From Terebella lapidaria (lineage: Eukaryota; Annelida; Polychaeta; Terebellida; Terebellidae): a DNA stretch of 64,000 nt. Shown one piece after another: positions 1 to 10,815 of the stretch. The notes beneath the pieces are model-generated. The model ran no database searches, was not told where the DNA came from, and saw only the letters and a list, made by a program, of their open reading frames with translations. Where the stretch lies: contig OX424566.1 of assembly GCA_949152475.1 (NCBI GenBank), forward strand, positions 13,663,177 through 13,727,176, given 5' to 3'. The translations under genes were made by a program, and so were the position numbers. Position 1 is the stretch's first letter. Every line of letters starts with the position of its first letter.

Positions 1-190
1 ATGAGCGATGTCAACCTCGAAATCAACTGATGAATTTGCGGGAACAACACCAGTTGATGGTTGTAATATAAATGCTTTGTGTCCAGGCATTGGATCTTTC
101 CGGGAAAGGCACACACTTCTCTTTCGGAATAGGGACGTTGATCAAGCAGATGAAGGAAGTATGATAACTGCCTTCGCTCCTGACTGGCTT
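1..190 (-). pseudogene. Truncated copy of part of the KY-like gene's large exon
   Basis: These bases are nearly identical to 5184-5374 inside exon 4 of the KY-like gene, in the same (-) orientation. Similarity stops abruptly at 190, where the parent continues and this copy runs into unrelated AT-rich sequence. Around 67-75 the copy has 7 bases where the parent has 9, a 2-bp deletion that shifts the frame. The left window edge cuts the copy, so it may extend further. It is probably a dead fragment, or the edge of a second KY-like paralogue lying to the left. Confidence 0.75.
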
Positions 191-549
191 GTAATAATAA
201 AAAATAATCCGACCCAGTACGTGTACATGTACCCCAGTACGACGATTTTCTGTGTGGCTCCATGCGATCACTGACCGGTCTAACCGAGACGGGACTTAAG
301 CAGCTGAGTCTTGCTCTTCACATTGAACTCAAAACCCCGTGCACGGATTTCAACGGCTTTTTCATCGGAGCGAATACAAACTCACGTGGTGAGCGATGTG
401 TCAGTCATTGTCTGAAAACAAGGTTTTCAGTGTTTGTCATTCCCCGATCCACAACAAATCTTTGCCTATGAACTAATATGTCTTCGATCATGTACATACT
501 TCTGGATTATACTGATTACAAGATTCGACATGACTAAAGTAAAGTCTCG
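191..549. other. No gene seen
   Basis: Only short chance ORFs are present. I see no recognisable coding, RNA or repeat signal between the KY fragment and the tandem array. Confidence 0.5.
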
Positions 550-599
550 CGTGAAGATACATCAAACTTTGACCTGCGAAATATGTAAACACGATTTCG

Positions 600-2085
600 T
601 GGCACCTGACGTTGACAATAGCCGACATTCAGACTCAAATTCAAGGTCAAGAGAATATTCAGCATATATAATATTAATCATATAATGTATCATGTCCATA
701 GTTGATTGCTAAGCTGTAAATTCAATAATCAGATAGATATTAGCAATTTTGTCCTGTGGCCTTGAAAATGACGGCGAAGGTCAAATTCAAGGTCATCAGA
801 ATATTTGGCATATAACATTTCCTATATGTCCATTATTGATTCCCACACCATGAAGTCAATAAGCGAGGTATTACCCATTTTGTCCTGTCATCTTGAAAAT
901 CAGGTCAAAGGAAACTTGAACATAAGGTCATTGGTCAAGTCGAGGTCACGAGAATATTCAGCATATATCATTTGGAGTTTGACCACAATTGATTCCTAAG
1001 CTGTAATTTAAGTGAGATATTAGCCAATTGTGATCTAACCTTGAAAATGAGGTCAAAAATCAAGTTCAAGGTCATGAGAATAATCAGCATATATCATTTC
1101 CTGTTCGCAGTTGATTCCTAAGCTGTAAAGTAGATAATAAATTAGATATTAGCCATTTTGTTCTCTGACCTTGAGAATGAGGTCAAAGGTCGAATTCAAG
1201 GTCATGGCAATATTCAACATATATCATTTTCTATATGTTCACAATTGATTCCCAAGCTATAAAGTCGATAATAAACGAGATATTAGTCATTTTGTCCTGT
1301 GACCTCGAAATTTAGGTCAAAGATCAAATTCAATATATCATTTCCTATATGTTCTTAATTGATTCCTAAGCCATAAAATCGATAATAGGCATGATATTAG
1401 CCATTTTGTCCTGTGACCTTGAAAATTAGTTCAAAGGTCAAATTCAAGGTCATGATAATATTCAGAATAGATCATTTCCCATATGTTCATAATTGATTCC
1501 TATGCTGTAAAGTCGATAATAAGCAAGAAATTACCCATTTTGTCCTGTGACCTTGAAAATTAGGTCAAAGGTCGAATTCAGTGTCATGAGAATATTCAGC
1601 ATATATCATTTCCTATATGTCCATAATTGATTCCCTAGCTGTAAAGTCGATAATAAGCGGATATTAGCCATTTTGTGCTCTGACCTTGAAAGTAAGGTCA
1701 AAGGTCAAGTTCAAAGTCATGACAATAATTATTCAGCAAATATCATTTCCTATATGTCCATAATTGATTCCCTAGCTGTAAAGTCGATAATAGGCAAGAT
1801 ATTAGCCATTTTGTGCTCTTGACATTGAAAATGAGGTCAGAGGTCAAATTCAAGGTCACGAAATATTCCGCATATATCATTTCCTATATGTCCACAATTG
1901 ATTCCTGAGCTGTAAAGTCAATAATAAGCGAGATATAAGCCATTTTGTGCTATGGCCTTGAAACTGAGGTCAGAGGTCAAGTTCAAGGTCACGAGAATAT
2001 TCAGCATATATCATTTCCTATATGTCCACAATTGATTCCTAGGCTCTAATCTCAATATTAAGTGAGATATTAGGCATAATGGGTC
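600..2085 (+). repeat. 134-bp AGGTCA-rich tandem array
   Basis: The landmark TTGATTCCTAAGCTGTAAAG (with variants) recurs at about 702, 836, 989, 1111, 1245, 1359, 1493, 1627, 1764, 1898 and 2032. Most steps are exactly 134 bp. Each unit also carries ATTTTGTCCTGTGACCTTG, a pair of AGGTCAAAGGTCA-like half-sites and ATATCATTTCCTATATGTCC. Units differ by many substitutions and some deletions, so the array is old. Related units in the opposite orientation lie at 33240-33880. Confidence 0.9.
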
Positions 2086-2363
2086 CCATTATAAAGTATG
2101 GGAGAATTTAACATGGGAAAGTCCCATTTTGGGGCCGAGTTTGGACCAGGACAAGAATTGATATTTTCCTCATTACTCAAATTGACATCAACCATTTCGA
2201 CTGCAACATTGTTATAATCACTATTACTCATATTATCACTTTCCTCACAGTATAATGCAGCAAAGCGATTAAAAATATGTACATCATCTGGATAAAAGGT
2301 TTGCAAGAAACATGAGTCTATGTTAGAGTTTAAATTAGAACCGGCAATACCTTTGCCTACCAC
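2070..2363 (-). other. Open frame of 97 codons next to the retroelement remnant, unrecognised
   Basis: A stop-to-stop open frame lies directly downstream of the zinc-knuckle ORF on the same strand. It is rich in Asn, Ser, Asp and Glu, with Cys residues but no motif I recognise. Its last 25 or so codons overlap a conserved repeat block (2080-2150) that also occurs inverted at 33120-33230, so that part is repeat sequence rather than gene-specific coding. It may be the tail of the adjoining ORF1-like reading frame or chance. Confidence 0.25.
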
Positions 2364-2870
2364 CTAATGCGAATGAAACATATGACAGTATTTTGACTTA
2401 TGTCCATACTGATGACAAGAGTCACACAACACTTTCTTTCCGTGTCCGCACTGCTCCTTGGTGTGACCGGGCTTGGCGCAGTACCAGCAGCGGATCTGAT
2501 TGCCATGTCTCGTGTTGTGGGGACTGCTGGGTGCCTGTCTCGGGTGCTGCGCTGTGTAACGGGGCATGTCGTCACGAGTACCTCTGTGTGGAGCGCGGTC
2601 AGAGCGGTAGCAAGACATGTGCTGGTGAGGACGAACTGTGTGTGTTTGTCCATACCATGGAGAAGTGCGTGGAGAGGTGCGTGCGGCAGGGTTGGACCTT
2701 GGCTTCAGGGAGAGGTTCTTCATCAGCTTGGAGGTGCCGTGGGATGATAGGTGAACGCCATCATGTACGAAAGAACCTAGGTCAATGTCACCGTTCCTCA
2801 GCAGAAAGATGTCGTCATGGTTCACTTGCGAGACTTGAGCAAAAATAACCTCCTCTTTGAAATATTTTTA
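2364..2870 (-). pseudogene. Retrotransposon ORF1-like remnant: end of an SGNH/esterase domain plus two CCHC zinc knuckles
   Basis: The open frame runs from an upstream TAA near 2869 to the stop at 2364. It begins with a segment containing HDGVHLSSHGTSKL, which resembles the C-terminal Asp-x-x-His block of SGNH/GDSL esterases. A basic, Pro/Ser/His-rich linker follows. Two knuckles come next, CWYCAKPGHTKEQC and CDSCHQYGHKSKYC, both C-x2-C-x4-H-x4-C. Esterase-like and zinc-knuckle modules occur in ORF1 proteins of CR1-type LINEs, so I read this as a 5'-truncated non-LTR ORF1. No reverse transcriptase is visible nearby. A domesticated gene fragment is a less likely alternative. Confidence 0.6.
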
Positions 2871-3010
2871 GGCATTTTTGTGCAAAATTTCAGAAATTTT
2901 CGCCCAAAAAACGAAAAAGATAAAAATGTGGACGACGACAGACGACGAACGACGGACGCAATGCCATCCCAATAGGTTTTCAGACCATAGGTCCGGTAAC
3001 CTAAAAACGC
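2855..3010 (+). repeat. Fragment of a dispersed element with a GACGAC-rich segment
   Basis: The block contains TTTTTGTGCAAAATTTCAG followed by a GACGACGACAGACGACGAAC run and a CCATAGGTCCGGTAACCTAA end. A related arrangement occurs inverted at 17880-17990 and 22890-23000 (a GGTCCGTTGTC/GTCTTCATCGTCC block followed by TTTTGCACAAAAAT). It is a non-coding dispersed repeat piece. Confidence 0.5.
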
Positions 3011-3943
3011 ATTATCACATGTCTATGGATATCTCATTATGGAGTCTACGATGTACTTATCCCAAGTAAGTCAGCCATTCTTTGAGAATCGTCGAAATAA
3101 TAGCTGATATTTCAGGTTTGAATGTTGTCCAAATCCACGTGATACATGTTTTTTTGAAAATGGCGCATTTCGTGAATGTGTTAAAGACATTCGGGCATTT
3201 TGTGACAAATGTAGGCGTTAATTCAAAAAGTAAATCTCGGCTCATAGACAGTGACAGGTCCACTATGTTAAAAGTCGATGTATTCTGAAGATTACGTGGC
3301 TGATATTGAGAACGGATGTACCGACTTTATCATTCCGATCTTCCTATAACAAAAAAATGACTCCTCTGTTCACTTCAACTGCTAGAAGGCACTTCGGACT
3401 AACAGGGATTTTACGACAAATGTTCATATTTTTATGTGGTACTAAAGTCGTGAAAGTTACTGCCAACAATCGGCAGGGTTTCAGCATCTTAATTGACAGA
3501 CGCGATACAATTGAAATGTAGTTATAGTATGGTGCAGACAGTTGGCGTGCAGTACAATAATGTATCATCGATGTCAGTCAACCCTTTGTTGTCCTGGCAG
3601 TGGATTTGTTCTGGAGTAGCTCCTTCTGTCGTGCTACCGAGGCAGGCTGGGCATCTCTCGCAGCATGGTCTGCGACTCTCAGCTCTTCTATCATCCCCAC
3701 AGTCTGGAGTCGAATAGCAACACATTGAGATGTTTGAAACAAATGGCGCGTGTTTCTTGCTGTTCTTTACAAGCTTCACTGAGTAAATTTAAGGCAAAAC
3801 GATTAGTAGAGTAGTGGCGTAGTTCAGCAGAGTCTGTTCAGAAGAGTGGTAAAGTCCTTTCCCATAGTTATACATGCAAGAGAGCTATTGGTTATATGAA
3901 TATTATGCTGTATATGACAGGATGATATACCTCTGGGCATGAC
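3011..3943. other. Intergenic, no supported gene
   Basis: Only short ORFs are present. A minus-strand frame at 3522-3779 is Cys-rich but has no splice context or family I recognise. If the KY-like gene uses the strong GTATGT after its last described exon, a further exon could lie here or beyond the left edge; I could not identify one. Confidence 0.4.
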
Positions 3944-6900
3944 TCAACATACCCATGCATAGAAAGTCCCAGCTCCAGAACTGACATCTCGAACATCATC
4001 CAGACGATATTTGCCGATGATGGATAAAGCACGTGAGGCAATTTCTGGGTGCATTGACCTCACATCGAACTTTGTAACTCGTTGGTTGATTCCATCTTTG
4101 CCAATCGTTACCAGCTTCTTTTGACAGTTCGGCCATTCCTGTGAAAACATATACACACAAATAAATATAGTAAGTGATGAATAGTTCTAAGAATATTTTG
4201 TCCAAAATAACAAGGAACCGTCATGTGATAATTTGCACGTACGATTTGAGTATATATATATGTTGACTAATACAATAGTATGTGAATCATTTTCGACATA
4301 TTTAACCTATATGTCGTTCAGTTATACAACTGGGAGGCACTGAACCCATGAAGCTGGTGGGCCTCTCAACGTGCTCACCGTGGTGTGTTTCTCTGGATCA
4401 CCGAGTACCAGAAGCGTGGCCACCATGACCTCATGAACCAGTTTGGGAGGGTTAGCGTAGTTCCGGATCTCCAACATCGTTTTCTGGTCCATCTTTATCA
4501 CTGCCTGCTGCAGCTGCTGGATGTGCTCCAAAGACTTGATAAGCTTCCGTGCACTCACAACCTCTTCAGAAAGACGACTAACAAATTTCTTCTGCTCCAC
4601 TGTCTTGATTGCAGCTCTTATTGCAGCAATATTTCGGCTCTCCATGGCCTTGAGCAGTGCTGACAAATGGAAACAGATGCTATTTGGTAATGTGGTGAAT
4701 TCTTGTGACGTCACTGACCAAACGTCCAGCGCCTAGCCATAAAACACAATGCAAACGCATGCCTTACCAGCTTTGGCTTTCTTGAACTCATTCTCCCTGC
4801 GTTCTGCTGCCTTCTTCTCTGCCAGTTTACGGGCCTCATTCTCTTTCCTGGCCGTCTCCTGCTGTTGTTTCTGGATGGCTGCCTCCTTCTCCAGGTCCCT
4901 TTGCTCCTCTGTCTGTCACACATACGTAAGTATAATCACAAATCTGAATGAAACGATCAGATCAGCCTACTTAATGTTGTACAATATGACGTGAGTATAC
5001 GAGCACTGTACAAACCTGGTATACTAGCATGGTAGTATAGCTGTTTGAGTTCTGTTCAATTTCTGCACTCAGTTTCAATTCTTGACCAGCGGCTGGAGTC
5101 TTGACTGTGCCACGCCAGATGTTGTCGCTACCCCGCTCCAGTTTTTCCCAGTCACTTCCAGCGATCGTAGTCACGTTATGGGCATGAGCGATGTCAACCT
5201 CGAAATCAACTGATGAATTTGCGGGAACAACACCAGTTGATGGTTGTAATATTTTACAGCTTTGTGTCCAGGCATTGTATCTTTCCGGGAAAGGCACACA
5301 CTTCTCTTTCGGAATAGGGACGTTGATCAAGCAGATGAAGGAAGTGGGATAACTGCCTTCGCTCCTGACTGGCTTGGCGAATACTTTGAAAATGTAAAGA
5401 CCGGATTCAGGGAAGCGTACTTCGTATCTGATGTTTGGGTGCTCGCTCGTTGGCCACACAAGGTTTTCTTTCTTAACTGGACCCCCTGACGTTTGGAGTT
5501 CCAAAGTCGTGAGCGTATCACACTCCACAGTTGATGTGAAATCCAAATCCAGTTCTCCAGACTCAGAACAAGTGATGACTGGACTGTCGTGTGACACAAG
5601 CTTCAAGTTTACTTTGTTCTCGCCAATCAGTGGTCCAATCTGCCCATTTGTTATCACTGGAGTAGGTCCTTTACCGGTGGCACCATTCTCACAAGAGACT
5701 ATGTAACTGCAGACATTTGGGAACTTTCCGTCTGCGCCTTCATCTTTCGCAAATAAATTCAGTGCGTAATCTCCACTTTCAGGTAGCTTGATGAGGAGAA
5801 CTATTTCACCCTTCTTTGGATCCTTGTAGTGAAGTACATGACCTTCGAGTTCCTCCTTCGTCTTTGTATTGCTGTGGAGATTGTGCAATATTTCCACGTC
5901 TCTCTCCATCTTGAAGCGTACTTCAACTGTTCCATCTTCTGCCTCAATTAATGCATCTTTGTGAGTGATAGGGACAAGTCCAGCTTCCTGTAGTTCCTGG
6001 CCTGGACCCCACTCGCGTCGTTTGTTTTCGGGAAGAGCCTTGATCCCTTGGGCTGGTTTGTCAGAATGGATGATATACGTGCAGGCGTGCTTGTGAAACC
6101 CATCTTCTGTCTTCTGGTCTGCATCACGTCCATACAACTGGAACTTAAACTTCCCAGCCACGGGAAAAGAAATGCTGCAGGACAGGACGTCGTTTTTCTG
6201 TTGCATGATGCAGAACCTGTCGAGCTGAACGTCATCCAGACTCTGTTTGTTCGACATCCATAATTGGTACATGAATTTTCTATTCTTTCCAGGAGGTGTT
6301 CCAATCCGTATCTCGATTTCACCTTCTGATGCATACAATGTACATCTCCTTTGCTCTAGAACACGAAGACCTAGCTCAAAGAAAGCTCCTTTCAAGTGGA
6401 CCATTTCCGTGAACTCTCTGAGGGTAACCGGGCGGGCCAGCAACTGCCAATTCTCTCCAACGGTTGGAATATGCGAGTAGATGAAATGCTCTGGATCCGT
6501 CATGAAGTACCATTCATCATATACATAGGTTGTTCTCTGAATTTCTGGCTGCACGTCTCGTTTGCCTTGTCCGTCGTCATCAATCAGAAGCCATTCCCCT
6601 GGGTCCTTCCCGACCATTTGGCTGGAGCCCCAGTGAGGATCAACAAGTCTCCATATCTTGTTGATGACAACCGCTACCCAAGAGTTCAGCTCGTTGGACT
6701 TTGGTGCCTCCCCGGGTTCCATCTTGGCATGCTTCACGTGACCTTTAAGAATCTTGGACTGCAACCCAGCGATTCTGTGGACACACACGATGGATTTACA
6801 GGAGCCATTTTTATGTGGAAAATCTATCTGTTTTCGATTCCCTGGTGTCTGCCGAAAATGGCCCTCTCAATTGTATGGAATTGAAACTTTAACTCATGAA

Positions 6901-9900
6901 TACTAACTACTAACTTTACTAACTTGAAATATCAAGTAAAAATATATCGAGTCAGTTATTGTTTTCTGTCACTTTCATACCTTTGCAGCATTCATACTGC
7001 TTATTCAGATGGCTGTGCTTCACAGTGTTATTCGGTGTTGTTATGAGGGCTAACTTTCACCAACTTACTCAAGCTTATTTGCAGCGACGTTGATATTGGG
7101 TGAACTCGATATCTGAGGTCGATTTGAGCTATCTTTGAACAACTTAGGGCAACTTGGCAAACTTTGCACAACTTAGGTCGATTTGGGCTAACTCTGCACA
7201 ATTTCTGTCAACCTGGGCTAAATTTGTACAACTCCGGTCGACTTGGGCTATCTATGCACGAGTTAGATCGAATTGGGCTAAATCTACAAAACCCAGGTCG
7301 ACTTTGGTCAGCTCTACACAATTCAGGTCGACTTGGACCAACTTTGTACAACTCAGGTCGACTTGGGCTAACTTCATACAACTTGGGTCTACTTGGGCTA
7401 TCTCTGCAAATCATAGAACGACTTGAGCTAGCTCTGTACAACTCAGGTCGACTTCTGCTAGCTCTTATAACTTAGCCCTGCCAACGAACACCAATTTCAA
7501 TAACGTTTGCATTTATCTACTACATATTTAATTGTCAACAAAGCCAGATGTTTACTGAAACGTCCGTAAAGGTCGGTCCAAACGACCTTGTGTGGATATA
7601 GCTTCAACCTTAATTTTCATCTACTGAAGTTATAAACGCTAGCGTATTATGCTAACGTGTAGATAGAGTGACAACTAACCTGCACATATCAGCGTAGAGG
7701 GTGGAATAATCTCCAGAGCTTTCAGCCAGCCGAGCTAGCCACCAGCCGACTGTAGACTCCTCAAACTTCCTTGAAGCGATCTTCGGGATGTCTTGAGCAG
7801 CCAGCCATCGGAAAATGACACGAGCTATGGCCAGTTCATCATTCTGGTATCGGGATGTCAGGAACTTCGTGAAGACCTACAATTAACCAACAATACACTG
7901 CATTACTGATTGAAACAGCATTTCAGGAAACATGGTATATTAATTTGTTGCAGATTACCTCAACTGATTTCCCATATTGTGCCTGGTCAACCTGTTGAAA
8001 GATATATTCTCACATACAGTCATATATTAAAACGCAGTAAGCAACCGAAGTGTTTTAATGTAAATGTGCGTGTTAAAATGTACATGCATTGGCAAAAATT
8101 GACAAGAGGTATGACGCTTCATGTTACGAACCGTTACGGCAAATTCGTCCAATGCAGCGTATTTCTCCAAGCTGAATACTTGGTTCTTTTTTGTCGGACA
8201 GGGGTATGACTGGAGGTCTCCATTTTCCGTATACGCTAGGGGGCGCCGCAGTGACGTGTACTTCCTGTTGGCATCAGACAAGAGCTGTGGCGTGGGAAAC
8301 TCTACAAACGCCTGAAACTCATCTGCTGTTTGCGGAACGATGTATGGTAGAAGCGCCGCGGCAAATCTTTCAAGTGTGCTGGTGTTTACAGTTCCACTGG
8401 TTCTAGATGTAGGTCTACTGGGCTCTCGGGTTGGCTGTAGTTTCACCCTCGGACTTGGTGGTTTCAGGTGGGTTGGTCCCGGAGACGGTGGTCTAGGAGA
8501 TTTTGTTTGTGGGAGTACCTAAGCATGCAAAGAAGATGGCAATATTACCGACATTCTGTTTTCAGTCTCTTTTTGCAGCAGAATGTCAGTGAAATGAAAA
8601 TATAACGTTAACTCAGAATGAAGAATTATGTGAGCGGATTAGATTTCTTTTCAAAGTCTCTTGATATCTCGAGTACATCCTGGGGAATCATATTAATAAG
8701 CAAATTTGTATCCCTGACGTCACAGGGGACTCATTTTTATATAGGTGGTATGGTGACTTGATTTCTCAAGTGCGTTGATATATGAATGTGAAACTGCCAT
8801 CATAAGTACGAGGATTTTTTTTTGCGTTTAAGACCTGACACATTAGGTCTGTACATGCTGGATGTTTATTACTTACTGCCGGAATCTAAAGATTTCGGCA
8901 AGTATGTTGGTTCGTTCGTGGATGGATGGATGTATTTGTTTGTTTGTGGGCAGTCCAGCGTCCACAGTTTAGGCTCGAATCGTCTCAAATTACGTACTCA
9001 ATATCGGAGGGTTACTGGGCAGGCACTGCACTATTGGGTGATACTAGGTCCAAGGTCAAGGTCATGCAAAACGTTGAAAACACATATTTGGCCATAAATT
9101 CGGTTCTAATTGCCCTAAAGACTTCAAATCAAGTGCATATTGTGGATTTACTCGAGTTCTTTCTTTTGTGACTTGACCTCGACCTTTGACCTTGACCTTG
9201 AGAAGTTCGCATGAAGTCGAATTAACCTTGGAGGTCACCTCCGATTATCTATCTGATGCTTGGAAACGACGTGGGACCGGCTTATGTTCAATGTCAATTT
9301 TTAGCCTAATCGGTCAATTCGATATGACGTAATTGACGTTTCTATGGCAACGAAATCGGTCCCATGATAAGCGAAATTTCATGTTCCAAGTTGTCCATGC
9401 CGATAAAAGCGTCAATAATGTGCGTAAAAATCTGATGATAAACCAGTTCATAGCCAAAGATAAGTTCTTTTGGTCCAAGAAATTTCAAGGTCAAAGCTCG
9501 AAAGTCAATATCAGTATTGACCTGCAAGTGAAAACCATGTAGGTCACACCTGCAAACGATATGGATTTGTCTTATGATGCTCTCTGTCAATTTTCAGCTC
9601 AATTGATATATCCGTTTTGACGTAATTGACGTTTTTGTGGCAATAAATCGACGAAATTTCAAAGGAAACTCATTATCTGAACATATATAAACACGAATTT
9701 AACATGCATATTAAAAAATTCTATTCACATTAAGTTTGCAGTGTAGAATTGACGACAAATGACGTCATAATTACATAGGCATTCCGGCGAGTGCGTGGCC
9801 TACGGCGTCTCGTTATGTGGTTGGAAAAAGTAGTTCTGATGGTGAACGTTCATCTATATTAGCATCAATATTTGCAAGTTTGGCGTTGCCATCTTCAATA

Positions 9901-10695
9901 TACCATTTCACAGGAACTCCCACCAAATATTTCGGAAGTCTGAAAACGTAAATTTCTTTCACTAATCCGAAGCGAGGAGCTTCTGAACCAGTTTCAACCG
10001 TTTTGTGCATAACTTTCAATGATGAATGCGCACATCTATACATCACATTGACATGAGACTATAATTCAACTCGTATGGCACAAAATTTATGCTATAAACA
10101 CAAAATGTTTCTGCAAAATGTCACACTTTTCGGTACAAATCCGTTCCTTCGTTCTCAACGGTTTGTCATAACCACTTCGCATGATTGCTTGAGCGTGCAC
10201 GCGGGCGAGCGCGCGCATACAACTGATGAAGACATTACCATGGACACTGCCATGGATGACAATCTGTCCTCAGTAGCCATTGGTCCGTTTTGAACCACAT
10301 AAATTACCGAGTAGGCCTAACGCCAGCTATTCATGAGATCCACGGGATATGTGAGATCTTCTGTTTCAACAGAACTACATATTTTTTGGGAGTCTTCTGA
10401 AATTGGTAATTTAGAGTTAGGCCAGTTTTGCTCCAGCCTGTCGATATGATGTTAAATTGAATATTCACATGAGGGAATAATAAAGGATATGATACTCGAC
10501 TTGGTGGGTGTGCCATTGGGAACGGAATAAGATGTTCAAAAATGATCGGATTGATTTAAATCACCGTTGTGGCAAAATGCACTGATCCAACGGCATACAA
10601 CTTAGTCTTTCCGACTTATCACTTTCTGCGTGATATGAAAAGCGAAATTAGAAAATTACCTGTGGCAAATCCGACTTGGACGCTCCGCATCCCAT
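3944..10695 (-). CDS. KY: KY/hillarin-like transglutaminase-like protein with a dynein-stalk-like C-terminal domain (7 exons, about 997 aa)
   Basis: Exons: 10695-10660, 8518-8138, 7876-7680, 6774-5016, 4912-4768, 4659-4379, 4138-3944. All introns are GT-AG and phases match (0,0,2,0,1,0). Residues 1-12 (MGCGASKSDLPQ) carry an N-myristoylation motif plus Cys3. A Pro/Ser-rich segment follows. The transglutaminase-like core spans about 140-260 (FRWLAAQDIP; LYADMCRIAGL; NSWVAV; RLVDPHWG). The catalytic Cys appears to be Ser193 and the His is Asn235, while Asp250 remains, so it is probably a pseudo-enzyme. About four KY-type Ig-like domains occupy roughly 330-790, then a charged coiled coil (792-839). 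Residues 840-997 resemble the dynein microtubule-binding stalk (ANPPKLVHEVMVATLLVLG, WPNCQKKLV, FYAWV). The model ends at TGA 3946-3944, but a perfect donor (TGG then GTATGT, 3952) means the gene could continue left. KY proteins are cytoskeletal and muscle-associated in vertebrates. Confidence 0.85.
7131..7475 (-). repeat. 30-bp minisatellite in intron 3 of the KY-like gene
   Basis: About eleven 30-bp units read approximately ACAACTCAGGTCGACTTGGG plus CTAACTTTGC. Because 30 is a multiple of three, several frames on both strands stay open and give spurious Trp/Arg-rich or Pro/Ser-rich ORFs. The array lies between exons 7876-7680 and 6774-5016 and shows no splice logic of its own. Confidence 0.9.
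9035..9665. repeat. AGGTCA-rich repeat and a diverged direct duplication in KY intron 2
   Basis: From 9046 there are AAGGTCAAGGTCATG motifs, with the inverted form GACCTTTGACCTTGACCTTG near 9182. A block with TGACGTAATTGACGTTTNTNTGGCAA appears at about 9323 and again at about 9617, roughly 295 bp apart. No coding potential is apparent. Confidence 0.5.
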
Positions 10696-10800
10696 GGTGA
10701 CTGAATCTATCTACGCCTATCTTCATGAATAACATGAACGGCAACTATCTATCCAATATAGCTATTTATTCGATAGCTGAAGTGAATCTTTGCATGGGGC

Positions 10801-10813
10801 GGTATATAAATAG
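10801..10813 (-). promoter_or_regulatory. Candidate TATA/MEF2-like element upstream of the KY-like start codon
   Basis: Read on the minus strand this is CTATTTATATACC, about 110 bp upstream of the ATG at 10695, inside an otherwise GC-richer patch. The first ten bases match a MEF2 consensus (YTAWWWWTAR) at nine positions and include a TATATA core. The start codon itself has a good context (CACCATGG). The spacing suits a core promoter, but the element is also a good TATA box on the plus strand, so direction is uncertain. Confidence 0.3.
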
Positions 10814-10815
10814 CC

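Noticed and set aside
600..2085. AGGTCA half-sites as nuclear-receptor enhancers
   Set aside because: The motif is a constituent of old repeats; spacing and orientation vary and no gene-specific placement is seen.
2393..2848. Plus-strand ORFs of 115-151 codons
   Set aside because: They are antisense shadows of the zinc-knuckle frame on the minus strand.
3522..3779. Cys-rich 85-codon minus-strand frame as a KY exon or secreted peptide
   Set aside because: No matching splice acceptor or phase, no signal peptide, and no recognisable cysteine framework.
7154..7475. Overlapping ORFs on both strands with Trp/Arg- or Pro/Ser-rich repeats
   Set aside because: They are forced open by a 30-bp minisatellite in an intron and have no splice sites or homology.
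9813..10046. 77-codon minus-strand frame within KY intron 2
   Set aside because: It looked mildly protein-like, but the KY exons join in phase without it and no family is recognisable.
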